A stretch of 64,000 nt of DNA. It comes from Pseudovibrio sp. JCM 19062 (lineage in GTDB: Bacteria; Pseudomonadota; Alphaproteobacteria; Rhizobiales; Stappiaceae). The stretch is taken from NCBI GenBank assembly GCA_001310715.1, contig BAXV01000001.1, forward strand, positions 186,001-250,000, read 5' to 3'. Each line of letters opens with the position of its first letter. Within the stretch, counting starts at the first letter, position 1. The notes under the pieces are model-generated. The model ran no database searches, was not told the DNA's origin, and saw only the letters and a program-made list of their open reading frames with translations. Positions 39,288 through 49,191 of the stretch are shown one piece after another. The position numbers and the translations under genes were made by a program.

Positions 39288-39889
39288 TCACTGCAGTATT
39301 GAGGCTTTTTGATTTGCCTTTGCGAGGGCTGGTCGCGCCAAGGCTCTTGTAAAATAATCGCTCACTGGACCCTCAGGCCATTCAAACTTGGAGAGCTTGG
39401 CCCAGATTGCGCAGTGTCCGATGATGAGGTCTGCGATTGTGAAGGTATCGCCCATCACCCAAGTGTTTTCACCGAGGCGTTTTTCGAGTTGCTTCATTGA
39501 TTTGGACCACTCATAGCGGCAGACCGGTTTGATGTCTGGAACCGGCGGTCTTCCGGGAGAACGAACGTATGCTTTGCCGACATCCAAAGGATGGAATCCA
39601 TTTCATCTAGCGCAAAGTTTGTGAAACTGTCCTGCCGGGCGCGTTCCAAAGTTCCTGTCGGGAATGATAGGCCGGAATGCTTGTCGGCCAAGTAGGTGCA
39701 GATTGCGGTTGAATCGTAGATGGTTTCACCGTCAACGATGAGGGCTGGAATTTTGCCGGACGGATTCACGGCATAAATGGTTTCCTGATGCGGCTTGCTT
39801 GGTACGACCTCATAGGCCAAGCCCAACTCCTCCAATAACCAAAGGACACGCATGGTTCTTGATTGGGGGTGGCCGATAACTTTGTACAT
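39288..39889 (-). CDS. Glutathione S-transferase, one frame break
   Basis: About 200 residues after correction. The thioredoxin-like N-domain starts YKVIGHPQSRTMRVLWLLEELGL and has NPSGKIPALIVDGETIYDSTAIC (cis-Pro and glutathione-binding ES/DS residues). The C-terminal helical domain includes WVMGDTFTIADLIIGH. One base is missing near 39542 (GGG seen as GG), between EDRR and VPDIKPV. It is a cytosolic GST of unknown substrate, standing alone. Confidence 0.87.
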
Positions 39890-40380
39890 GTGATGCTCCT
39901 CTTATGGGCCTGATTATCTGCGCAGAGGGCGAAAAATGGAAGCGGGGATGAGTACGCTTTGAGGATAACCTTTCAAATCGTAGGGAACATGTCTGCAAAT
40001 GGGCATCTGAGATCATTAACCACGCCAATAAAAGTGAGTAGACCCTAACAACTAAAGGGGTGATTGCTGCAGTGCCTCTTTGATAGTTTGTTTTGACCAA
40101 ATAACCATTAGAAGAAAATGCCGCAAAAGGTTTGGAAATGGTGACCCCTTGCTGATAATGTCATTCCAATATTTGGGGGAGAGGCACCAAACCATATTTC
40201 CGGTGTCTGGTGACATAGTTTTTATTGTTTATCTCTACGGTACTACCAACGTTAGCTTGGGATGTCCATGAAACTAAACCGACAACGGAGCTATTGAAGG
40301 CAGCTAGGCAAAAAAATGTTTGCTGCGAAAACTGGTAGGTGTGGAGCAACGAGATCGTGAATTTTTCGATTCATTGGATT
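39890..40380. other. Gene-free stretch between GST and the carboxypeptidase
   Basis: I see no credible gene, RNA hairpin plus T run, or repeat in these 491 bases. It must carry the promoters for the divergent GST and carboxypeptidase genes. Confidence 0.5.
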
Positions 40381-41713
40381 ATGCAGAGAATTCAATTCCT
40401 TGCAGTTTTTGCAATAACTCTGGTCACGGCGCTGACAGGGGCTCGTGCTGATGTTGCCGCTTGGTTGGTGATGGATGCAGATAGTGGTCGTGTGTTGGAG
40501 CATAACGCCGCCTTTGATCGCTGGTACCCTGCGTCGCTTACCAAGATGATGACTGCTTATATTGCCTTCCAGCATATTTCGGATGGCACGATGGCGATGA
40601 ATGACATGGTCATGGTCTCCCAGAATGCGCTCAACCAGCCTCCGAGTAAGATGGGCTTCAAAGTCGGGACCACGATTACGCTCGACAACGCTTTGAAGAT
40701 GATCCTTGTGAAGTCCGCCAATGACATTGCTGTTGCCATTGCCGAGCGGATTGGGGGCACTGAAGAAGACTTCATCAAGATGATGAATTCAACGGCGATC
40801 CGGTTAGGGATGACCGATACAAATTTCGTGAATCCGCATGGGTTGCCTGATAATCGTCAGGTGACGACTGCGCGCGATATGGCAGTGCTTGCCGAGGCGT
40901 TGTGGAACCAGTTTCCTCAGTATCGCTCCTATATGAGTTATCCCGGAATCCGTTTTGGTAAGAGGACCTTCCGGTCTGGCAACCGGGACTTCCTTTTGCG
41001 CATTGACGGTGCGAATGGCATGAAAACCGGCTACATCTGTAACTCGGGCTACAACGTTGCGACGTCTACAACGCGGAACGGACGCACAATTATCGCGGTT
41101 GTTCTTGGGGCGGCTTCCGGTCTGGAACGTGCCGCTTTTGCCAAAAAGCTTATTGATGGCGGCTTCGAGACGAGAGTTGGAACCAACATCTCTTCCTTCC
41201 AGGGAAGCGGAAAATCGAGCCTCCGGCAGACAGATATTGTCAGCGCAACACCCAACCAACTGCGCAAGAGCTTGTTGATCGCTTTGGGTCTCAGCGCGGC
41301 TCGGTCAGCATGTTGGCGTATTCTGATGCGTCCAGCCCGAGCCCGGAAGGCAAATCTATCAAGCTTTCCAAGAAGAAAGTAAACTGGGGCCTGATGTATG
41401 AAGAAATTCTGGGCCCAGAGATCAAGCCATATGCTCCTGTGAGAGTTCGTGTTGGCAATGAACACCCGATTGTTGTGCTGAAAAAGCTTGGAGATTCAGT
41501 CCCTTTGCCGACACCTAAGCCGGGGTCAGAGAGTGTTGGGCCTGAGAGTGATTTGAGCGCGCAGCCAGCTGGCGGGATCCAGCAGCGTATGCTCGGTGTG
41601 CCCGTCGGCAAAGGTGCTTTGCTGCAGCCATTGAAACCATCGTCTACACGAGAATTGTTTGGCAGCCCGGGTGGCTCTATGCTAATACGCCTGTCTTCGG
41701 TAAAACGCAGTAA
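40381..41713 (+). CDS. dacF: D-alanyl-D-alanine carboxypeptidase (S11), two frame breaks
   Basis: A penicillin-binding protein of the PBP5/6 type, 444 residues after correction. A signal peptide (MQRIQFLAVFAITLVTALTGARA) precedes the catalytic motifs SLTK (SxxK), SAN (SxN) and KTG. It trims the terminal D-Ala of peptidoglycan side chains in the periplasm. Breaks near 41264 and 41618 lie in the C-terminal extension; after correction it ends VWQPGWLYANTPVFGKTQ, typical of Rhizobiales homologues. The catalytic domain is unbroken. The gene symbol is by family likeness only. Confidence 0.85.
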
Positions 41714-41738
41714 CCGTAGCTACAGGTAGTGCAGAACA

Positions 41739-42890
41739 ATGGCTAATACCCAAAAGAGGCGGAGTCCGCCGACCCCGATCCCGATGAGCGTGATTACAGG
41801 CTTTTTGGGAGCAGGCAAAACAACGCTTCTTAACCGAATTCTCAAAGAGCCAGTTCTGGAGAATACAGCGGTCATCATCAACGAGTTTGGTGAGATCGGT
41901 CTCGATCATTTGCTCGTCGATACCATTGATGATGGCATTATCGAGCTTTCTTCTGGTTGCTTGTGCTGCACTATTCGCGGCGACCTGATCAATACGCTGG
42001 AAGATATCCTGCGCCGGATCGACAATGGCCGCATGAAGAAGATCGATCGTGTGATTATTGAGACCACAGGTTTAGCAGATCCCGCTCCGGTGCTTCATAC
42101 GGTGATGCTGCACCCATATCTGGTGATGCGCTACCGGCTTGATGGAGTGGTCACGCTTGTTGATACCGTGAACGGGTTGGATACGATCCATTCTCACGAA
42201 GAAGCGGTGAAGCAGATTGCTGTTGCGGACCGGCTCGTATTGACGAAGACAGACCTGCAAGAGCCTTCTGATGACCTCTTAGCAGAACTGAAGCATCTGA
42301 ATCCGGGCGCAAGCGTGCTTAATGCGCAAGATGGTTCTGCAACAGCTGCAGCTTTGATCAACTGCGGCCTGTACAATCCCGAGAGCAAAATTCCGGATGT
42401 TCAGAAGTGGCTGCGGGAAGAGGCGTATAAGGAAGAGCAGGGATCTCATGATCACCATCATGGGGAAGGGCATGCTCATGACCACGACCATGACCCGAAC
42501 CGCCATGGCAAGGATGTACGTGCCTTTACGCTTGAGACCGACAGGGCAATTCCAGAGGCTGCGCTTGAGATGTTCCTGGATCTGCTGCGGTCCTCACACG
42601 GCCCTAAGCTGCTGCGCGTTAAAGGGATTATCCAGACCGTAGATCAGCCAGATCAGCCTCTGGTGATCCATGGGGTGCAGCATGTGTTCCATCCACCTAC
42701 ACGGCTTGCTCAGTGGCCTGATGCTGATCATAGAACGCGGATTGTCTTCATCACCAAGGGCCTGTCAGAAGGCTTTGTGAAGAAGATGTTTGATGCGTTT
42801 ACCGGAGGTGTCGCAGCTGACACGCCTGATCGCACAGCGATGATGGACAACCCGTTGTCGATTGGTGGGTTCAGCGGAACGTTCAAGTAA
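41739..42890 (+). CDS. CobW/COG0523 family GTPase, putative metal chaperone
   Basis: An intact 383-residue G3E GTPase. Walker A GFLGAGKTTLLN, the family metal-binding CLCC motif (GCxCC pattern), NEFGEIG and TKTD are present. A His-rich loop (HDHHHGEGHAHDHDHD, residues ~235-250) is probably for zinc or another metal. The C-terminal CobW domain includes RVKGIIQ. COG0523 proteins deliver metals, most often zinc, or act in cobalamin synthesis. No cobalamin genes adjoin, so a zinc role is more likely. It is 25 bases after the carboxypeptidase and may be co-transcribed. Confidence 0.88.
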   Translation: MANTQKRRSPPTPIPMSVITGFLGAGKTTLLNRILKEPVLENTAVIINEFGEIGLDHLLVDTIDDGIIELSSGCLCCTIRGDLINTLEDILRRIDNGRMKKIDRVIIETTGLADPAPVLHTVMLHPYLVMRYRLDGVVTLVDTVNGLDTIHSHEEAVKQIAVADRLVLTKTDLQEPSDDLLAELKHLNPGASVLNAQDGSATAAALINCGLYNPESKIPDVQKWLREEAYKEEQGSHDHHHGEGHAHDHDHDPNRHGKDVRAFTLETDRAIPEAALEMFLDLLRSSHGPKLLRVKGIIQTVDQPDQPLVIHGVQHVFHPPTRLAQWPDADHRTRIVFITKGLSEGFVKKMFDAFTGGVAADTPDRTAMMDNPLSIGGFSGTFK

Positions 42891-42910
42891 TCTGCGCAAC
42901 AGCCAATAAA

Positions 42911-42936
42911 AAAGCCCGCTCATATAGCGGGCTTTT
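42911..42936. terminator. Bidirectional terminator between the CobW-like gene and hbd
   Basis: AAAGCCCGCT (42911-42920) pairs with AGCGGGCTTT (42926-42935) around a five-base loop, with A and T tracts outside. It serves both converging genes. Confidence 0.9.
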
Positions 42937-42954
42937 TGCGTTTCTGTGTTTGCC

Positions 42955-43835
42955 TTAGCGGGTCGGGACGGGAACTTCGCCGCGGTAGTCGTAGAAACCG
43001 CGTTGGGTTTTGCGTCCGAGCCAGCCAGCCTCAACGTACTTTACCAGCAGTGGGCACGGGCGGTATTTGCTGTCTGCGAGGCCTTCATACAGTACCTGCA
43101 TGATGGAGAGGCAGGTGTCCAAACCAATGAAATCAGCCAGTTGCAGAGGACCCATCGGGTGATTTGCACCCAAACGCATTGCTGTGTCGATCGCTTCAAC
43201 GGAACCAACACCTTCGTAAAGGGTGTAGATCGCTTCGTTGATCATTGGCAGCAGAATACGGTTCACCATGAAGGCGGGGAAGTCTTCTGATACGGCGATG
43301 GTCTTGTTCAGGCCGAGAGTGTAGGCCTTCGAAATCTCGAATGTTTCATCGCTGGTTGCAATGCCACGTACAAGCTCGACGAGTTCCATGACAGGAACCG
43401 GATTCATGAAGTGGATGCCGATGAATTTTTCCGGGCGGTCTGTGGTGGATGCCAGACGCGTAATGGAGATAGAGGAGGTGTTTGTTCCGAGGATAGCGTC
43501 GGGTCTCAGAATTGGGCAAACACTCTGAAATACCTTGCGTTTTACCTGTTCGTTTTCACTTACAGCTTCAACAACCAGGTCTGCGTCACTGAGGGACGCA
43601 ACATCATTGGATGTTTTGATACGGGTCAGAGCAAGGTCGCGATCTTCTTCTGTGATCGTTCCCTTTGAGATCTGACGTGCCATATTGCCGTTGATGCTGG
43701 CGAGGCGCTGTCGATACGCTCCTGATCAATATCGTGAAGAACGACATCAAATCCTGACAAAGCGCTGACGTGTGCGATGCCATTGCCCATTTGACCGGCG
43801 CCAATTACACCGACTTTCTTTACTTCGACCACCAT
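42955..43835 (-). CDS. 3-hydroxybutyryl-CoA dehydrogenase, one frame break
   Basis: About 293 residues after correction. The NAD-binding motif is [17 protein letters not shown]; the catalytic region has [19 protein letters not shown] (conserved His-Asn/Pro) and the C-terminal domain has [19 protein letters not shown]. It oxidises 3-hydroxyacyl-CoA in beta-oxidation or PHB-linked metabolism. One base is missing near 43704 (expected [11 protein letters not shown]). It lies just downstream of etfA and etfB, a frequent arrangement for fatty acid oxidation. Confidence 0.92.
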
Positions 43836-43981
43836 TGTCAGATCCAAATTCTTACAAGCACCATTTTAGGGTGCTGTGACCTTGTTGTAGCAACATACAT
43901 CGCAAGTCTTGCCTCAAACAGCAAGAACCCCAGAATGAAATATTAACATCCCGGGGTTCCTGAAAAGCTAATCAATTATGA

Positions 43982-44910
43982 TTAGAGGGACTTTTCCAGT
44001 TCAGGAAGTGCCTCGAACAAGTCAGCGACAAGCCCGTAATCAGCAACCTGGAAGATTGGGGCTTCTTCGTCTTTGTTAATCGCGACGATGATCTTGGAAT
44101 CTTTCATACCTGCAAGGTGCTGGATTGCACCCGAGATGCCGCAAGCGATGTAAAGATCTGGTGCAACAACCTTACCTGTCTGGCCAACCTGCCAATCGTT
44201 TGGTGCGTAACCAGCGTCAACAGCGGCACGGGAAGCACCAATCGCTGCGCCGAGCTTGTCAGCAACAGGGTGATGACTTCGTTGAACTTCTCTTCAGAAC
44301 CGAGAGCACGACCACCGGAGATGATGATCTTAGCGCCAGCCAGTTCCGGACGATCAGAAGCAGCGATTTCTTCACCAACGAAGGAGGAGATTGCCGGATC
44401 AGCAGAAGCAGCAGCGGCTTCAACTGGTGCGGAACCACCTTCAGCAGTTGCAGCGAAGGATGCTGTACGAACGGTCAGAACCTTCTTTGCATCAGCAGAC
44501 TGTACGGTCTGGATTGCGTTACCAGCGTAAATAGGACGCTTGAACGTGTCTGCAGATTCAACAGCAATGATTTCAGAGATCTGCATCACGTCGAGCTTTG
44601 CAGCAACGCGTGGCAGGGTGTTCTTGCCGTTGGTTGTCGCAGCAGCAACGATTGCGTCGTAGCTACCTGCAAGAGCAACGATCAGGTCACCAACCGGCTC
44701 AGCCAGTTGGTGCTCATATGCTGCATCGTCGGCAACGAGAACTTTAGCAACGCCGGACAGTTTGGAAGCAGCTTCAGCTGCTGCGCCACAGTCTTTACCA
44801 GCAACGAGAACATGAACGTCGCCGCCCATTTCGACAGCTGCGGTCAGTGCTTTAGCTGTTGCTTCGTTCAAATCAGAATTGGAATGTTCAGCCACAAGAA
44901 GCGTGGTCAT
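43982..44910 (-). CDS. etfA: Electron transfer flavoprotein alpha subunit, one frame break
   Basis: EtfA holds FAD and, with EtfB, passes electrons from acyl-CoA dehydrogenases to ETF-ubiquinone oxidoreductase. The N-domain starts [20 protein letters not shown]; the FAD domain has [13 protein letters not shown] and, after a break near 44269 where CCCC is CCC on the coding strand, [30 protein letters not shown]. The corrected length is 309 residues, stop TAA 43982-43984. It is 24 bases after etfB. Confidence 0.94.
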
Positions 44911-44934
44911 AATGCTAACTCCTTTTGACCTATC

Positions 44935-45683
44935 TTAAAGAACGCCAGCTTCGTTTTTGAGCTTGTCTACCAGCTCCTCAACGGAAGCGACTTTAACGCC
45001 TGCCTTGCGTGCATCAGGCTCGGCAGTGTTGAGAACCTTCAGGCGAGGCGTTGCGTCTACACCAAAGTCTGCAAGGGTTTTCTCTGCGATTGGCTTCTTC
45101 TTTGCTTCATGATGTTAGGCAGGGAAGCGTAGCGCGGCTCGTTCAGACGTAGGTCAGTTGTGACGATTGCTGGCATGTTCAGCTTAACAGTCTGCAGGCC
45201 ACCATCGATTTCGCGGGTGACATCTACAGTGTTGTCGCCAAGGTCAACCTTGGAAGCGAAGGTGCCCTGCGCCCAGCCCAGGAGTGCAGCGAGCATCTGG
45301 CCGGTCTGGTTACAGTCGTCATCGATCGCCTGCTTACCGAGGATTACGAGGCCTGGCTCTTCTTCTTCAACGATGCCTTTGAGTGCCTTTGCAACAGCGA
45401 GCGGCTCAACGATATCGTCGGTCTGAACCAGAATACCGCGGTCAGCGCCCATTGCGAGGCCGGTGCGGATGGTTTCAGTTGCTTGCTTAGGACCGATGGA
45501 AACGACAATGATTTCAGTCGCTTTGCCAGCCTCTTTCAGGCGAAGTGCCTCTTCAACGGCGATTTCGTCGAAAGGGTTCATGGACATTTTGACGTTTGCC
45601 AGTTCAACGCCGGAGCCATCCGCCTTCACGCGAACTTTTACGTTATAGTCAACGACCCGTTTTACGGGCACGATAATTTTCAT
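44935..45683 (-). CDS. etfB: Electron transfer flavoprotein beta subunit, one frame break
   Basis: About 249 residues after correction. It has [20 protein letters not shown] at the N-terminus, [17 protein letters not shown] and the AMP-binding region [16 protein letters not shown]. The signature segment [22 protein letters not shown] is split by a missing base near 45106. The stop is TAA 44935-44937. It precedes etfA, with a 24-base gap; hbd follows farther down. Confidence 0.95.
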
Positions 45684-45973
45684 GTTCCTAGAACCTCCAC
45701 TAGAAATTCAGGGGAGTTTGCGTCGCAACAAAGTTGTTCAGACACACTTTCCGCCGGGCTACCAGGGCCAAAAGGGAATGCATATTGCATTGCAATTGCG
45801 GCGACCGTAATGAGCAATTTGGGGGCTGTCAACGATCGCCTAGGGTAAATAGGTATTGGATTTCAACCATTGTATAAGGCGAAGTGGCCTCATAGTGTAG
45901 ATAGTTGTCCATAAGTGTTGATAGTTTACCTATTGGTCAACGATTGCTGGTCGAATTATTTACCTAATGATCG

Positions 45974-46548
45974 CTATCTGTTTTTGCCTGCGACCCACAA
46001 AACATCGCCTTCACCCTTCAGGTTTGCGTAGCGCGAGGCTACGAAGAAGAGGTCTGAGAGGCGGTTGAGGTATTGCAGGGCTTGTTTGTTGACCTTCTCT
46101 TTTTGCGAAAGGTCAGCAACCAGACGTTCTGCACGACGAGCAACTGTTCTGGCCTGATGCAGATAGGCGGCCAGCGGAGTTCCCCCCGGTAAGACGAATG
46201 ATTTCAACGGGGTAAGCTCAACGTTGAGCTGGTCGATGGCATCTTCCAGCGCGCTTACCTGGTTTTCGGTGATGCGCAGTGGTTCATAGCCGAGGTCTTC
46301 GCCGGTATCTGGGGTGGCCAGATCAGCGCCGAGATCAAACAGATCGTTTTGAATGCGGCCCAGCAGTTCATCCAGTACTGGCATCTCTTTTGAGGCGTGG
46401 AGGCGGACAATTCCGACGACTGAGTTGGTTTCGTCCACGGTTCCGTAGCTTCGATGCGCAAATCATGCTTGGGTCTGCGTTCACCGCTGCCTAGAGCAGT
46501 AGTGCCGTCATCGCCGGTTTTTGTGTAGATCTTATTGAGGGTGACCAT
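45974..46548 (-). CDS. Cob(I)alamin adenosyltransferase, PduO type, one frame break
   Basis: About 191 residues after correction. The P-loop-like N-terminus is IYTKTGDDGTTALGSGER and the adenosylcobalamin-binding C-terminal helix contains LNRLSDLFFVASRYAN. It transfers an adenosyl group from ATP to cob(I)alamin. One base is missing near 46447 (expected IEAYGTVDETNS). It lies upstream of and on the same strand as no obvious cobalamin gene; a HIG1 protein precedes it by 23 bases. Confidence 0.92.
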
Positions 46549-46571
46549 TTTGTACCAGTTTCAATCCAGAA

Positions 46572-46766
46572 TCAGGATGTGCTTGCTAGATAAAGAGCCA
46601 ACATAATCAGTATGATAGCTGCGAACTGTAGCAGAACGCGGTAGCGCATCAGCTTTTGCGAGCGATTTGGATCTCCGCCGCGCATCATGTTCCAGAGGCC
46701 AAGGGCGAGGACCACTGCGACGGCGAGAAGGGCAATAGGAACCAGAGTGGCAACAATACCGCTCAT
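46572..46766 (-). CDS. HIG1-domain twin-transmembrane protein
   Basis: A 64-residue protein with two hydrophobic helices (VPIALLAVAVVLALGLWNMMRGG and VLLQFAAIILIMLALYLAS) separated by a short basic loop with RSQKLMRYRV, the hallmark of bacterial HIG1-like twin-TM proteins, related to mitochondrial respiratory supercomplex factors. I chose ATG 46766 (MSGIVATL). It is 23 bases before the adenosyltransferase gene, probably in the same transcript. Confidence 0.85.
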   Translation of the reverse strand: MSGIVATLVPIALLAVAVVLALGLWNMMRGGDPNRSQKLMRYRVLLQFAAIILIMLALYLASTS

Positions 46767-46806
46767 TGAAATCTCCAATATCGATTTGCCTCGGTTGAGG
46801 CTCGGA

Positions 46807-47389
46807 TTAATTCAGAACCACAATAGAGGCATTCAGTATGGCTGCAAAGCTAACCCAAAGGAGATAGGGCAGATAGAGCCAAGCTGCAAAGATTTGCGCT
46901 CTATAAAATAGCCAGAAAGTGAAAAAAACTTAGCGCTAGCAAGATGATAAGGACAATGAGGCCTAACGCCGGGTTTTGTTGGCCGAAGAATGCCCAGGAC
47001 CAAACTCCGTTCAAAAACAACAGGATAACAAATGTTAACTGAATAGTTGATTTTGCCGGAGGCTTGGCAGTTTCGCTGGTTGGATCCTGTTGGAACTCGG
47101 TCGCCATCCAGATGCAGAAGGCCAGAAGTGTGTAGAGAACGGACCAGACTGGTGCAAATAGCCAGTTGGGTGGATTAAAGGGCGGTTTGTTGAGGGAGGC
47201 ATACCACTCAGGGATTGCCGGTGTGGTGACAATGCCACCGTAAGCTGCTGTTGCGTAACACAAAAGCCCCCATCCAACGAGACGACTCCAGACAACCCTG
47301 TTCTTTAACTTTGCTTTTGTGGTGTCGCTAAGAGGCACGGAAATTCCTTTTTTTGCGATGGTTTGCGTCAAAATGCGTTTTTTTCGCAT
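46807..47389 (-). CDS. tspO: TspO/MBR family tryptophan-rich sensory protein, one frame break
   Basis: Five membrane segments and the family pattern ATTPAIPEWYASLNKPPFNPPNWLFAPVW. The C-terminal helix reads, after removing one T from a run of seven on the coding strand (46922-46928), FTFWLFYRAQIFAAWLYLPYLLWVSFAAILN. The corrected length is at most 193 residues. TspO binds porphyrins and regulates tetrapyrrole or stress responses. The true start may lie later; the first ~30 residues are unlike the family. Confidence 0.88.
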
Positions 47390-47526
47390 ATTTCCGCGTT
47401 GATTTGCGTTGCTATGTTAGCGTGTAGAGTAGCGTCGTATCAATCGCTCTGCATAGCTTGCATTCTTCAAAAATATCACGCTAGATGCAATAAATTAGTC
47501 ATTCCTTTCTTTAGAGCTTTTCCCCC

Positions 47527-48677
47527 ATGACACAACAAGCCGTGCTAGGTGCGCGCGATGTGAATCTTATTCGCGGCGTCTTTTTTTCTTCAGCCTATTG
47601 CGCTTGGTGCCTGGTTTCCGCGTATCGCAGAAATTCAGCAGAGACTGCAGGTGAGTGAAGGGGAGTTTGCGCTGGCCCTTGTTGGTATGCCGGTTGGCTT
47701 GCTGATCATGCTTATGTTTGCCGGGCGGCTGACGGAGAGGTTTGGCGCGCGTCAGCTTTTAATTGCCGGCCTGTTCGCGTTCATCTGCCTGATGCCGCTG
47801 CGACTTACGCGGAAACTATTTTTCAGCTCTTTGTGTATTTGGCCGTTGTTGGTAGTGCGCTGGCGTTTGTGGAACTGTGCATGAACGTGATTGCCGATAA
47901 GACCGAGCGGAAGAGCGGGCAGCTCATAATGTCGGGCTGTCACGGGTTGTGGAGCCTTGGTGTGCTGGTGGGAAGCCTGATCAGCTCGGGTTTTTCGTGG
48001 GTTGGTTATGGGCCATCCGAGAGCATTTTGATGGTGAGTGGTATGGCATTGCTGCCTGCACTGTTCACCTCCTACAGTCTGAGCGAAGGGCGAGAGCCGG
48101 ATGTTGCTGCGAAGTCCGAGAGTGGCTTTCAGATGCCGAATTGGACGTTGGTCGCGGTGTGTCTGTTTGCGTTTGGCATCACCATAACCGAGGGGGCGAT
48201 TGCAGATTGGTCAGCGATTTATGTGCTGATCTGTTTGACCTTTCCGCCGGATATGCGGGTATTGCCTACAGCACCTTTGCTATGATGTTGACCTTTGGCC
48301 GTTTAACCGGCGACTGGTTGCGCTCCCGTGTTGAGGTTCATGTGGTTGCTGCGGGAATTGTTATCCTCGCGCTTGTCGGAGTTGGTATCCTTGTTATGTC
48401 GCCCAATTATGCGGTGTCACTGCTTGGTTTTGGGTTGGTTGGCCTTGGCGTTTCTGGTGGCTTTCCGTTGGCTGTTACAGCGGCGGCTGAAAAGCCGGGC
48501 CGGTCTGCTGCGACCAATGTGGGCTGATGACGCAGATCGCGCTTGGAGGCTTCCTCGTCGGCCCTCTCGTCATTGGCTATGCCGCCGACCACTTGGCATT
48601 CAGGGTGGCTTCCTGCTTCTGCTCCCGGCGCTTGCTTGAGCTTGCTTATGAGCCGGTCCTTGATTAAGCGGGGGTGA
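47527..48677 (+). CDS. MFS transporter, six frame breaks
   Basis: A major facilitator of about 384 residues after correction, with the pattern of twelve membrane segments (for example LALVGMPVGLLIMLMFAGRL, AAGIVILALVGVGILVM, LLGFGLVGLGVSGGFPLAV). Similar to YbjJ/MFS proteins that contain FPRIAEIQ near the start. One extra T in a seven-T run at 47581-47587 and missing bases near 47800, 48224, 48522, 48594 and 48634 must be assumed. Six breaks in 1.15 kb is twice or more the density elsewhere, so a real pseudogene is possible. Substrate unknown. Confidence 0.72.
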
Positions 48678-48702
48678 GCGGCCGTTTTAGTTGGTTGGAA
48701 AG

Positions 48703-49137
48703 ATGATTAGATTTCGCAGTATTCCCGCTGATCTCACCTACGATCTTCGTCACAAAGTGCTTTGGCCAGACTCGCCGATAGAACGTGTGATGGTGTCAGG
48801 CGATGAAGAGGCGCTTCATATTGGGGCATATGAAGGAGAGGCCCTGATTGGGGTTGGATCCTTCTTCTTTGACCTGCCATTTGTGAGACTACGAAAGCTC
48901 GCGGTGTTACCAGAGAAGCAAGGGCGCGGCATTGGCAGCAACCTGATCCGCTTTGCCGCCAGCCAGCCCGAGGTACAGAAGGCTGATCAGCTGTGGTGCG
49001 ATGCAAGGCAAGACACGGTTGTGTTTTACCAGCGTCTTGGCTTCAAAGTTGAAGGAGATACCTTTGAGAAAACAGGTGTTTCCTATGTAAAAGCGCGGGT
49101 GGAGGTTGCGGCACTCTCTCAAGGAAACGTGCAATAA
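48703..49137 (+). CDS. GNAT family N-acetyltransferase
   Basis: An intact 144-residue acetyltransferase. The acetyl-CoA pyrophosphate loop is LPEKQGRGIGSNLIRFA (QGRGIG), and VVFYQRLGFKVEGDTFEKTG is the usual C-terminal motif with Tyr/Gln of the active site. Substrate unknown. It does not belong to the RimL-like array; it is most like small YdfB/ElaA-type acetyltransferases. It follows the MFS gene by 25 bases. Confidence 0.85.
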   Translation: MIRFRSIPADLTYDLRHKVLWPDSPIERVMVSGDEEALHIGAYEGEALIGVGSFFFDLPFVRLRKLAVLPEKQGRGIGSNLIRFAASQPEVQKADQLWCDARQDTVVFYQRLGFKVEGDTFEKTGVSYVKARVEVAALSQGNVQ

Positions 49138-49191
49138 GGTTGCTGTGCCAGACCGTGTTTGCGTTGAGCTTGGTGGTGCGCATCTGCAGGG

